From contig CAZUAH010000015.1 of NCBI GenBank assembly GCA_964617665.1, positions 1-62,078 on the forward strand: a DNA stretch of 62,078 bases, in the 5' to 3' direction. The notes under the pieces are model-generated. The model made no database searches and was not told the DNA's origin. It saw only the letters and a program-made list of their open reading frames with translations. This document shows, in pieces, positions 53,642-62,057 of the stretch. The stretch's first letter is position 1. Each line of letters starts with the position of its first letter. The position numbers and the translations under genes are program-made. Source of the stretch: JADHUC01 sp964617665. Its GTDB lineage: Bacteria; Planctomycetota; Planctomycetia; Pirellulales; Pirellulaceae.

Positions 53642-55654
53642 TCAGTCGGGTGTCAGTTGATTCGCTGCCCCGTCCTCCTCAAGGACATTGAGGAGTTCGC
53701 CGGCCGGTGCCGATAGGTCGTTCGGTCGCGCGCCGAAGAATCTATGCTCTTTCGTCCACCACTTCCGATATCGCTGGAGTTGCCGAATCGTGGACCGGAT
53801 CGCAAAATTATCTTTCGCTGATCTGGCCACTCGCTGCTTCATTTCGAGAAGCGCTGACTTTGCCGCTTTGATGCCGCCCCCCTTGCCGAGAAGTTGGCCG
53901 AGCAAATGGAGTTCGGCGATCGAACCATACGCCCAAAACTCCTCTTCAGACTCAGCGTCGGTTTTCGCAGATTCAAACAACGCATCCCAGCGCCAAGCCG
54001 GATTAGTTTCTCCAGTCGTGACCGCCTGCAAGGCGAGGTATTGCACGCCGTGCCAGTGCGCCTGCCAGTTCAGAAAGTAGGCGTCACGTGCGCGCTCCAA
54101 TGCCTTGCGGCTCTGCTCAAGCCACTGCTCAGCTTGGTCGGGATCGGCTCTTGCGCGAACGAAGAGAAACTGCGCGAGCCGTTTGTTGGCGCTTCCCAGC
54201 AACCCGGCCCTCTCTTCTCGGATCTCCCTACGCTCCTTCTTACTGGCTTTCTCCTCGATCGACCGATCCAACGCCTCAATGCCCAGCTGTAACATCTCGA
54301 TCACGCCATCGAACGTAGGGCCGAATTTGATGTCGTTTTCCTCAATGTGCTTCGCCCAACGACTCGCCGTCTCCAATGACGCAAGTGACCGTTCAAGGGG
54401 GATCTCCTCCCGATAGTCGGCATACCCCTCCGGCAGTCGAACGTACGCGACAAGACTGAGCCAGTCATGGGCATTCTTATCAACGTCGGTGTCCGTGTAG
54501 AGTGAGACGCGAGTCCGGTGCAGGACGGAGCGCACATCTTTTCCCAATAACAGACCCCCGTAGAATTCTCTCGTGAGGACAACCGACCCTGGGAAGGTCA
54601 GTGGAAGCTGAGACGCGACGACTACAGGAACGCCCCCGCGGTGTAGCCTTTGGGCGAGGCTTTCGACGGGGAATGCGCTGTTTGCCTCGTTTCCCCCATC
54701 GCAAACGGCGAGGCTCACGACGACGGGCAGATTGTGCTGGGATAGAATCGCATCGGAGAACTCGTTTGGGCAAACCGGTTTGTTGTCTTCCGAATTCAGT
54801 GCGATCCCGTACTCGTACTTTCCTGGCACGCTCTTCTCGATCCGAATGCCGTGGGCAAGAACATGAAGATGTGAAAACGGCTTCTCTTCACCCTGCGCCT
54901 GTTCGATCACCGCCTTGATGTCATCCAGGCTGGACTCCTTCTTGACCAAGACCGAAGTCGTATCGGGGATTGCTGCCGCGCTAACGTGATCCATTGGTCC
55001 CATCCACGGCCGCAGCGCCCCGACCAGAGCTTCTTCGTGGTCATCAACAGGCACCTTGGGAGCGTCGTCTAGCCAATCAGGATTTGCATAGACGAATAGG
55101 ATTCTCGGCCGTGCAGGCCACGTCCATTGCTTTTCCTCGAACTCCCCGCGGACCCGGCGAGTTGGGACGACAACCTTTTCACTGTTAACGAACAAGTGCC
55201 CCCCTTCATCGTCTTGAGCTGCTTCAAAGGGCAGCGCGCCGATCTCGGCGACACTTGCGACTACGTCCAATTGCACCGCTTCACCAGCAGTCGGGGCTGG
55301 CCGCCGAAGGAGGTCGGCCAGGAGTCTATCTGCTGCCTTTGGTCGGTCCTCAATCGGCGATCGATATCGCAGGGAGAATACGCGTTCTTGGATTTCGTCG
55401 TCCGTCATGGCCGGAGGCTGAAGGAGGTCGGTTGCGAGGGCCGACAGTTCGGCCAATGCGTGCCTCCGATCCTCATCCGACGATCGATAACGCAACTTGA
55501 AAAGGTACTTCTGGATCTCGTCGTTGCCGAGACGCATGCGGACGGTTCTGGCGGGCTTGTCGAGCCCAGAAGTGACAAGATAGGTGCGCCCTTTGTTGAT
55601 TGATCCTTCGCGCGGGTCTCCTTCGCGCAAGAACTCGATCATCACCGATTTCAT
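53642..55654 (-). CDS. CHAT-domain (caspase-like) protease (670 aa)
   Basis: The Cys-His dyad is visible: HVLAHG (H268) and SLAVCDGG (C318), in the order and spacing of CHAT peptidases (C14-like clan CD). The N-terminus has two tandem 39-aa repeats (about 46-82 and 87-122: NDEIQKYLFKLRYRS and DDEIQERVFSLRYRS). The C-terminal 250 residues are helical and TPR-like (ARDAYFLNWQAHWHGVQYLA). AGGA 9 nt before ATG 55654. It follows the orphan 244-aa gene by 67 bp on the same strand. CHAT proteases in such two-gene units usually cut a partner effector; that is inferred here. Confidence 0.85.
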   Translation of the reverse strand: MKSVMIEFLREGDPREGSINKGRTYLVTSGLDKPARTVRMRLGNDEIQKYLFKLRYRSSDEDRRHALAELSALATDLLQPPAMTDDEIQERVFSLRYRSPIEDRPKAADRLLADLLRRPAPTAGEAVQLDVVASVAEIGALPFEAAQDDEGGHLFVNSEKVVVPTRRVRGEFEEKQWTWPARPRILFVYANPDWLDDAPKVPVDDHEEALVGALRPWMGPMDHVSAAAIPDTTSVLVKKESSLDDIKAVIEQAQGEEKPFSHLHVLAHGIRIEKSVPGKYEYGIALNSEDNKPVCPNEFSDAILSQHNLPVVVSLAVCDGGNEANSAFPVESLAQRLHRGGVPVVVASQLPLTFPGSVVLTREFYGGLLLGKDVRSVLHRTRVSLYTDTDVDKNAHDWLSLVAYVRLPEGYADYREEIPLERSLASLETASRWAKHIEENDIKFGPTFDGVIEMLQLGIEALDRSIEEKASKKERREIREERAGLLGSANKRLAQFLFVRARADPDQAEQWLEQSRKALERARDAYFLNWQAHWHGVQYLALQAVTTGETNPAWRWDALFESAKTDAESEEEFWAYGSIAELHLLGQLLGKGGGIKAAKSALLEMKQRVARSAKDNFAIRSTIRQLQRYRKWWTKEHRFFGARPNDLSAPAGELLNVLEEDGAANQLTPD

Positions 55655-55721
55655 TGTTGATTCCTAACAAGATGGCTGGCGATACTGATCTGCGGGCGCG
55701 CCCCACCATCAATCGAAGTTG

Positions 55722-56456
55722 TCAGAGGTCATCATCCAATTCAACGCCCAAGTCCCGTTCAATCTTGATGTCATCGCCATCCTCGGGACCATCCCCCGCG
55801 GCCAGCACTTTGACCTTGTCAAACCACCCGATCTTGAATAGTCCAAGTCCAACGACGCCTGTTTTTGCCACGCTCTTCAATATGCGTTCGCTGCTTGATT
55901 GGATGCTCGGACTCATTTCGACTTTGCCCAATTCGAGTTGCTGAAGCAAATTTGCCTTCGCGGACAATTCGATTTTTGTACCGGCCTCGGCCGTCGCGAG
56001 AATCACGCATTGCACGCCCGTATACGTCGCCCAGACCACTTTGAACCGCCGTTCCCAGTCATCGTGCTTGGCGAGTTTCCTGGAGACCCGGTAGATATCC
56101 TGCATTTCCACGACGTCGAGTTGTGAGGCCTTGATGACGCTGGTATTCGCACTACTGAAGTCAAACGTCAGTTTCGCCTCGGCCTCACCGACTTGCTGGA
56201 ATGACGGAACTTCGACGCCCGCAACGGTTCGAATGGCGCGCGTGCCGCTGGACATGAAGTCAATCTCGGCCGGCTTTCCAGGCGCGGTATCAAAAGAATC
56301 AACGTCAAACTCTGAGATGTCGCCCAGACGACGGAAAACACCTCCTTCGATCACGCCAAAGTCGCCCACCTTGAAGGTGTTCGCAACGGGGTACCACGCT
56401 GCATAGATTTTCAACTGGCTGTGCAACGCACTGCTGAAGTTCTTGGCAAGACTCAT
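55722..56456 (-). CDS. Orphan protein paired with the CHAT protease (244 aa)
   Basis: ATG 56456 was chosen because AAGGAG lies 9 nt upstream; the frame to 56594 is not needed. I do not recognise the family. It has no signal peptide. The first half is beta-rich with an aromatic stretch (LKIYAAWYPVANTFKVGDFG) and a glycine-rich turn (VIEGGVFRRLG). The C-terminal part has a short hydrophobic helix (VAKTGVVGLGLFKIGWF) and a very acidic tail ending ELDDDL. It is the likely substrate or effector of the CHAT protease. A gasdermin-like pore-former is one idea, as those pair with such proteases, but I see no motif that proves it. Confidence 0.7.
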   Translation of the reverse strand: MSLAKNFSSALHSQLKIYAAWYPVANTFKVGDFGVIEGGVFRRLGDISEFDVDSFDTAPGKPAEIDFMSSGTRAIRTVAGVEVPSFQQVGEAEAKLTFDFSSANTSVIKASQLDVVEMQDIYRVSRKLAKHDDWERRFKVVWATYTGVQCVILATAEAGTKIELSAKANLLQQLELGKVEMSPSIQSSSERILKSVAKTGVVGLGLFKIGWFDKVKVLAAGDGPEDGDDIKIERDLGVELDDDL

Positions 56457-56996
56457 GTGTGGCTCCTTTCTAGAATGTGAAGGGCGCAGATTCACCAAAC
56501 GATTCGAGGCAAGAACGCCTATACGATATCGCCAGGGACATGCGAAAGCAAGAAACTCCTTGGCACCGAACCAAATTCGCAAGTGGGTGATCATCCTGTC
56601 AGTCTTCCCGAGGCCACGGGGCAGGCGATCGTCACATTAGTGCTCTTGCTGCGACGCGAGTCACCGCGCGAGGCTTCCGGGCTCCCGTATCCACGCTACC
56701 AACTCGTCGAATGTGCATTCGAAACGCCCGGTAGCCCAGGCTTCCGCCTGTAAACAGCGTCTGATCGTTGTATACACACGGGAGGCATGGAAGTAATTGA
56801 GGAGCAGCCGAACTCTACGACCGTGCGAAAAGCCAAGTTGACGAGGGCGTTCGTATATATCCTAATGATGACGATCCATTACGATTGGCTTGGGCATGAA
56901 TTCCGTAGCGGTCTGCTGGAGGCGTCGTAGGCAATGACCTTTCCGTCGTCGGCTGTTACTCCGCTCTAGTTCAGTAGTCAAGACAGAGGTGATCGC
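56457..56996. other. Divergent intergenic region (540 bp) between the CHAT pair and the NACHT gene
   Basis: Holds the promoters for both directions. On the plus strand, ACAGAGGTGATCGC precedes ATG 56997 as a plausible ribosome-binding site. A 47-codon frame at 56787-56930 is the only other open frame seen and is not convincing. No repeat was found. Confidence 0.5.
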
Positions 56997-59900
56997 ATGG
57001 CTAAGATCTACATTTCCTCTACTTTCCGCGATCTAAGACCTTATCGCGAAGCCGTACACAAGACACTGCGTCAACTGCAACACGACGTTGTCGCCATGGA
57101 GCACTATGTTGCTATCGACAAACGCCCGGTGGACAAATGTCTCGCCGATGTTGCCGAGTGCGAGATCTATGTGGGCATCGTTGCCTTTCGGTACGGCTAC
57201 ATCCCGCCTGCTAATCACCAAAATCCCGACCGGCTCTCGATCACCGAGTTGGAATTGCGTCATGCGATTAAGATGAAGAAACCGTGCCTGGTGTTTATTG
57301 CCGATATGGAAGCGGATTTTTCACGTAAGTACGATGATTCATGGACCGGAGAGGGTGAAAAAGGCGAGCGCATAAAAGCGCTGCGAGCTGATCTGGAGAA
57401 ACAATACACGGTCAGTCACTTCAAGACATCGGACGAACTCGCAAAGTTGGTCAGCGTTGCCGTACAAAAACAACTTGAAAGGCTTCCTTCCTCGCAACTG
57501 CCGGTGGACTGGAAGACCACAAAGGCGTCCTTTTTCGATCACATGCGCCGTTTTGCCGGGGCGACTACGGACGAAGAAGCCCATCAACGCTACGTACCGC
57601 TGCGGCTGCAGGGTACGCGGCTTGAAGCGAGCGCCGACGATCAGGCGATCCGTCAGTTTCCAGTGGGCCACTGGGATGACTTGGTCCAATATCCCTGTCG
57701 TATCGCGGTGCGTGGAGAGGCTGGCAGCGGAAAGACCACGTTCCTCTTGCGTTTGGTATATGAGTTGGCCGAGAGAGCCGAGATCGACGCTGACGCGTCA
57801 CTGCCGTTCTATTACTCGCTACAGAGCTATACCGGCGAAAATTCCCACGAGGTGCTAAAACAGATTGCCAGTTCCAATGGCCTGCCAGTCGAATCTCTCG
57901 TTAGCCTTTGGGACCAGCGCGATCGGGCTGTCTGCCTGCTCTTGGACGCGGCGGACGAAGTGCCGCCACAATATGCAGACGGATTGCTCAAGGTCATCGA
58001 TACCCTGTGTGGCGCGGCCGAGAGCGAACCCGCTTCGTTTCCGCATAGCTTGGTGATTGCCGGTCGACAGTGCAAAGTTCTGAAGCAGATACTGTCGCAT
58101 CAGCCCGGCTTTCTCGAATTGGTTGCTTTGCCGTTTAGCGTATCAGACATCTATAGGCTGCTGGAACGATACGGTGCATCGAGACTGGCCGGCGCGCTCG
58201 ACGACCGCCTGCGCGAGGTGCTGCAGACACCCGATCTGTTATCATCGTTGGCGCAGTCCGTGCATGTTCTGGCCGACGAAGAAGTGCCGCAAACGGCCGG
58301 CCAGATATATCACCACTTGATCGAACGCTACATTTTTTCCGACGCCACGGGTGCCTACGACTATCAGTATGTCAAGCGCCCCATTCTGGCCATGCTCGCT
58401 TTCCATACGGTGCAGCAGGAGCAGACAGCCCTGGCCGTAACGGACGAACTCCTCGCCGGAATCGCAGAGGAGTTGAAACGAATTTACCACAAGCACGAGC
58501 GAGTGCGCGCAGTCATGCCGACCGACTGGTCGGCCACGGCCCTGATCGACGAGCTGGTCGCATCGCCCGTCTTGACGAAGCCTAGCGACGCCGTCTGGCA
58601 AGTGGCGTTTGTCAAGCGAGGCTATCGGGACTACTTTGCTGCAGTTTATCTAGAGCAGCATGGCTTCGATTCCGCGGGAATAGAGCAACTTGACGGGACA
58701 AGCGAGCAGGAACAATGGATCGAGCAATGGATTCAACCTCTGATACTGCTTCTGGGCATTGAACCCGAAGCCAGCCGTCTGTTCAACGACTTCGAAGAAT
58801 CGAATCTCCAAACGGCGGTCCAGCTCTGGTTTGAAAACCGGCCCGCCCGCGTGTTGGCCCCGGAGAGCATGCAGCAGCATTTCTTGACCGGGATGATCGA
58901 GGTGAGTTCCGGCCACTTGAATAAGACCGAAGAACCAGTGACGTTTCGTTTGCTGACAGAACAAATGAACGCGTCGGATCCGCGCAAGCGTCTAGCGGCC
59001 GTTGCGGCCTTGTCGCAGTGGGGAAGTCAGGCCATCGAAGCCCTGCTCGACGCCGCTGAAGACGATCACCCACTGGTCGAAGCTGTGGCCAGCTACGCGC
59101 TGCTTCATTTGGGCGAAATGCAGCCGGGCGGCGCCCGGCTGCAGCCTTTTCCACCGTTGTTGAGTATCGATGGTCAAAGCTTTGCTTACGCAAGCTTTGG
59201 CGGGGGAGTGGCGCGACTTGGGCCGCTGTGCCTTTTGCAGGTTCCGATGCCGGGTGCCGTATCCGTTTGTGTCCGCATCGAGCAGCTGGACTTTGATCCC
59301 TTTGCGACCGATGCCAAATTCGTCTTCTTGCCCACGCCGTCAGCCATTCTTGCCGCCTCCCTGTTCGACCAGCCTGGTGGCGTTGATTGGATCGAGCTGA
59401 CGGCCCGTTGTTGGTGGATTGCCCAGCTGAGCCTTCAAATCGCCGAGCAGGCGGAGGCGAGGCCTGAGTTGCGATGGCTCAAGGAGCGGATGTACGAACG
59501 TGCTTCCGGGTGTGCGGGGCTGGGTGAACTTCTTTGTCGCGATCTGGGCCTGCCCTGGCCTGTGTTGGGAGAACTCCCGTTCTCGCACGACAATGTGATC
59601 GGACGTGCCCGCGACGTCTATAACAACCTGCGCCGCCTCTATGCACGCGCTAATCAGCCGATCGTCTTGCCCTCAGGCGACCCCCAAAAGATGGCGGTAA
59701 ACCAGCATACGGAGACAATAGAAGCGGGTGCGAAATTGCAGGGTATTGCCATTCCTGATTTATCGGCCGAAGCGTTGTCGTCGGAGCTCGAAAAAGGGCC
59801 CGTGCAGCTCGCCCAGCTGGGTGTCGCCCAGGCCGTCAAGTTGAACCAGGGGGATGTGACTGGTATCGACATCCGCAGGATGGTCGGTGCAGAGGATTGT

Positions 59901-60089
59901 CTCCCGATCGGACTGCGTATCGACGGCTCAACTGAAGTCGAGGCGTCGGAGAATGCTACAGTGACGGGTTTGCGAGTTCGGCAGTTCAAGGGGAAGCTGC
60001 AGGCGTGGCAGGTCGATTGGTCGATAGAGGCAAAAAAATGGCAAAATAGCCAATTGTCCGGGGTCGTCGTCGATGATGTAGTCGACTAG
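56997..60089 (+). CDS. DUF4062-NACHT NTPase with HEAT repeats (1030 aa)
   Basis: Residues 1-100 are DUF4062 (KIYISSTFRDLRPYREAVHK, DVAECEIYVGIVAFRYGYIPP). The NACHT domain has Walker A GEAGSGKTT (240-248) and Walker B VCLLLDAADEVPP (312-324). Residues about 650-710 form HEAT-like repeats (DPRKRLAAVAALSQWGSQAI). The C-terminal 300 aa are of unknown type and end KWQNSQLSGVVVDDVVD. DUF4062-NACHT proteins are STAND-class sensors found in bacterial defence loci; known examples sense phage proteins. It is divergent from the CHAT pair and forms the right part of the island. Confidence 0.85.
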   Translation: MAKIYISSTFRDLRPYREAVHKTLRQLQHDVVAMEHYVAIDKRPVDKCLADVAECEIYVGIVAFRYGYIPPANHQNPDRLSITELELRHAIKMKKPCLVFIADMEADFSRKYDDSWTGEGEKGERIKALRADLEKQYTVSHFKTSDELAKLVSVAVQKQLERLPSSQLPVDWKTTKASFFDHMRRFAGATTDEEAHQRYVPLRLQGTRLEASADDQAIRQFPVGHWDDLVQYPCRIAVRGEAGSGKTTFLLRLVYELAERAEIDADASLPFYYSLQSYTGENSHEVLKQIASSNGLPVESLVSLWDQRDRAVCLLLDAADEVPPQYADGLLKVIDTLCGAAESEPASFPHSLVIAGRQCKVLKQILSHQPGFLELVALPFSVSDIYRLLERYGASRLAGALDDRLREVLQTPDLLSSLAQSVHVLADEEVPQTAGQIYHHLIERYIFSDATGAYDYQYVKRPILAMLAFHTVQQEQTALAVTDELLAGIAEELKRIYHKHERVRAVMPTDWSATALIDELVASPVLTKPSDAVWQVAFVKRGYRDYFAAVYLEQHGFDSAGIEQLDGTSEQEQWIEQWIQPLILLLGIEPEASRLFNDFEESNLQTAVQLWFENRPARVLAPESMQQHFLTGMIEVSSGHLNKTEEPVTFRLLTEQMNASDPRKRLAAVAALSQWGSQAIEALLDAAEDDHPLVEAVASYALLHLGEMQPGGARLQPFPPLLSIDGQSFAYASFGGGVARLGPLCLLQVPMPGAVSVCVRIEQLDFDPFATDAKFVFLPTPSAILAASLFDQPGGVDWIELTARCWWIAQLSLQIAEQAEARPELRWLKERMYERASGCAGLGELLCRDLGLPWPVLGELPFSHDNVIGRARDVYNNLRRLYARANQPIVLPSGDPQKMAVNQHTETIEAGAKLQGIAIPDLSAEALSSELEKGPVQLAQLGVAQAVKLNQGDVTGIDIRRMVGAEDCLPIGLRIDGSTEVEASENATVTGLRVRQFKGKLQAWQVDWSIEAKKWQNSQLSGVVVDDVVD

Positions 60090-60098
60090 TGTCAGCTT

Positions 60099-60120
60099 GC
60101 CGCCTCTGTGAGAAGGCGGC
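60099..60120 (+). terminator. Possible hairpin after the NACHT gene
   Basis: GCCGCCT-N8-AGGCGGC, a 7-bp GC-rich stem 9 bp past the stop at 60089. It lacks a T-run, so a terminator role is uncertain. Confidence 0.3.
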
Positions 60121-60175
60121 AGGGCTGCGGCAACTGCAATCGGGCAGTCTGCTGGGGGATGGTCACTTAGCATAC

Positions 60176-60376
60176 CTAGCGTCCGTGGATGGAGGCGCGG
60201 TTGTAGCTGCTCGCCTGGCGCTGCTGGTAGACCGGCTGCGGCCAACGGGAAAGTGCATCGCCGTCGGCCATCTCGTCGAGCAAAGATCGAATGCTGACAG
60301 GCTCATCGGCCGAAGTCGGGCAAACCGTTGCGGCTATCAAAGCCGCCCACATGATCACGAATGACCAGGAATTCAT
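60176..60376 (-). pseudogene. Truncated N-terminal remnant of a GH172 paralogue (66 aa)
   Basis: The first 62 residues match the start of the GH172 protein at 51408-53504 (SWSFVI.WAA, SLL.EMADGDALSRWPQPVY, QASSYNRAS), including the signal peptide and a normal GAGGTTGAG ribosome-binding site. Homology ends abruptly at about 60190 with IHGR and a stop. Nucleotide identity to the intact gene is about 75 percent by eye, so it is an old paralogue that was cut, not a recent copy. It marks the right border of the candidate island. Confidence 0.85.
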
Positions 60377-60454
60377 CTCAACCTCACTGCGTTCTTTCGT
60401 ATCGATGCCATTGGGGGTGTCCGGGATTTCAACTCGTCATTGTTCACGGCTTTC

Positions 60455-60525
60455 GGGAGGGCGAGGCTCCTGCCGAGCCGTGCGTCGGTACCGATAGTCC
60501 GGCTCAGCGGGAGCTTCGCCCTCCC
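60455..60525. repeat. Dispersed palindromic repeat, family E, at the 3' end of the DUF4380 gene
   Basis: Arms GGGAGGGCGAGGCTCCTGCC... and ...CAGCGGGAGCTTCGCCCTCCC are inverted over 71 bp. The stop codon of the DUF4380 gene (60504-60506) lies within the right arm, so the last residues of that protein (EGAREQGGRSSR) are largely repeat-encoded. Confidence 0.8.
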
Positions 60526-61889
60526 TGTTCCCGGGCACCCTCACGTGGTTCTTCCATGCGCGTAATCTCGCCGATCTCCTTGCCATCGGCATCCTGCAGG
60601 ATCAAGGCTATGCCGTGCGTCGTTGCAGGTAGTCGGAGCGTGCGGGCAAGCACGATGGGCCGGAGAGGCGTTGCGCGGGCGTCAACCGTGTCAGTCACTA
60701 CTGTCTTGCTTTTCGCGTCGTATGCCTCGAGGATCACGCGTCCCAGATGGAAGACGCCGAAGCGTCCGGTCAATCGAACTCGATCCTCATCCCACCGGCA
60801 GGCCAGCGGCTTGGAAATCAAGCCGGCATCGCTGCAATCGACCACGGGAAAGTCACCACCGATCCGGCAGGCGTACCAATCGTACCGCCACGTGAAGCTC
60901 TCGCCTGGGCGCAACCGAGCGTACGGACTAAGGATCTCGCTTTCAAATACGTATGGGTTGTCCGCACGGTTGTCCGGCATATACATCCACTTGTTGTAAG
61001 CGTAGATTCTACCGACGCCGTTGTGCCAGAACTCGACGCTGGATCGATCTGGATACTCCTTTTCGGGATCGAACTTGAAACGCTGGACGAAGACGTCCCC
61101 CGCGCGACCGTCGACGGTAGCGACCCAACCAGCGTGACTGTCCAATCCGATCTTGCCGACCTTGTAGTGATAGCTGACTTTCATCAGGCCGCTCTTGGCA
61201 TCAGCCTGGAACGACGGGTTATCCTTTTGGCCGAAAATAACGTCGTAGCCGCAGTCGAAATGACTTCGCGGGTTGATCGGGCACCAAGCACGCATAAGGC
61301 GATTGTAGTCGTCGCTGCCGGGCAGCCCCGCATCGAGTTGCGTGTGGGCCCAGATGCCCCAGCGACGCGGCTTGTCGTCGATGTTGGTCATCGTGGCTTC
61401 GATCGACACGCGCGTGGACTGTGGCGAAAGACGGATACGGCGGCTGAAGCGGATGCCACTGCGGGGATCGACACGGCTGGTCAGCCGCATGCCTGCGGGA
61501 TCGCTCTCCGTTTCGGCACGATAGGGTTGCCCGTCCAACACGGCGTCAGGCGGGCCCGGCCACTGCTGGTCGGTGTCCCAGCCCTGCGGCGCCGGCCAGA
61601 GCTTGTCGCCGCCATAGTTCATCCAACTGCCGTCGGGCTCGAGGCCCGTTTCTGGCGAAGTCTTACCGACTAGCGCCGGATTGACCCAGAAGAACTCCTT
61701 TTCGCCCAGCGAGTACTGAATTACCCGGCCGCCAATCTCCGGCACGACGTGCAACCGGACGAGATCGTTTTCCAGCACGTAGGCGTTCCAGCCCTTGTAA
61801 GTCGAAGATCGCGCCGTCTGCGCATCTGCCCCCGAGATGAAGCACATGGTAGAGCACAACGTGGCAGTTATCCATCGGCAGGAACTCAT
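60504..61889 (-). CDS. Exported DUF4380-type protein, aldose-epimerase-like fold (461 aa)
   Basis: A signal peptide (WITATLCSTMCFISGADA) follows ATG 61889, which has GAGGAAGCC just upstream. The domain begins ENDLVRLHVVPEIGGRVIQY, typical of DUF4380 and of galactose-mutarotase-like superfolds, and continues with WGIWAHTQLDAG, WVATVDGRAGDVFVQRFKF and SPYARLRPGESFTW. It may bind or modify a sugar; no catalytic assignment is made. It is the first gene of the interrupted glycosidase cluster on this strand. Its C-terminus runs into a palindromic repeat. Confidence 0.75.
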   Translation of the reverse strand: MSSCRWITATLCSTMCFISGADAQTARSSTYKGWNAYVLENDLVRLHVVPEIGGRVIQYSLGEKEFFWVNPALVGKTSPETGLEPDGSWMNYGGDKLWPAPQGWDTDQQWPGPPDAVLDGQPYRAETESDPAGMRLTSRVDPRSGIRFSRRIRLSPQSTRVSIEATMTNIDDKPRRWGIWAHTQLDAGLPGSDDYNRLMRAWCPINPRSHFDCGYDVIFGQKDNPSFQADAKSGLMKVSYHYKVGKIGLDSHAGWVATVDGRAGDVFVQRFKFDPEKEYPDRSSVEFWHNGVGRIYAYNKWMYMPDNRADNPYVFESEILSPYARLRPGESFTWRYDWYACRIGGDFPVVDCSDAGLISKPLACRWDEDRVRLTGRFGVFHLGRVILEAYDAKSKTVVTDTVDARATPLRPIVLARTLRLPATTHGIALILQDADGKEIGEITRMEEPREGAREQGGRSSR

Positions 61890-61928
61890 GGCTTCCTCAT
61901 TTCCCTTCGCTTTGCAAGCAGTCTTTTC

Positions 61929-62057
61929 TAAGGAACGCGGGAAGAATAAGCTCCAGAGATGTAGCTACCGTCGCCAGACGGTGGAGTCGCGATTCTCTAC
62001 GGTCTGGCGACCGTAGCTACGGACGAATCACCGAAGTTATTCTCCCCGCGTTCCTAA
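61929..62057. repeat. Nested palindromic element (129 bp)
   Basis: Outer arms TAAGGAACGCGGGAAGAATA (61929 on) and TTATTCTCCCCGCGTTCCTAA (62037-62057) match at 19 of 21 positions. Inside lies a second palindrome, GTAGCTACCGTCGCCAGACG... and ...GTCTGGCGACCGTAGCTAC (61961-62020), itself about 20 of 22 matching. One repeat family seems to have inserted into another. Confidence 0.8.

Noticed and set aside
53628..53643. GAACCG-CATA-CGGTTC hairpin at the end of the CHAT gene
   Set aside because: Six-bp stem without T-run on either strand and overlapping the stop codon; too weak to call a terminator.
55722..56456. Firm call of the orphan protein as a bacterial gasdermin
   Set aside because: Context and size fit, but I see no diagnostic residues such as an N-terminal cysteine for acylation, so it is kept only as a hypothesis.
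56787..56930. 47-codon plus-strand frame ahead of the NACHT gene
   Set aside because: The GGGAGG is only 1-2 nt from the ATG, no family is recognised and the frame is short enough to occur by chance.
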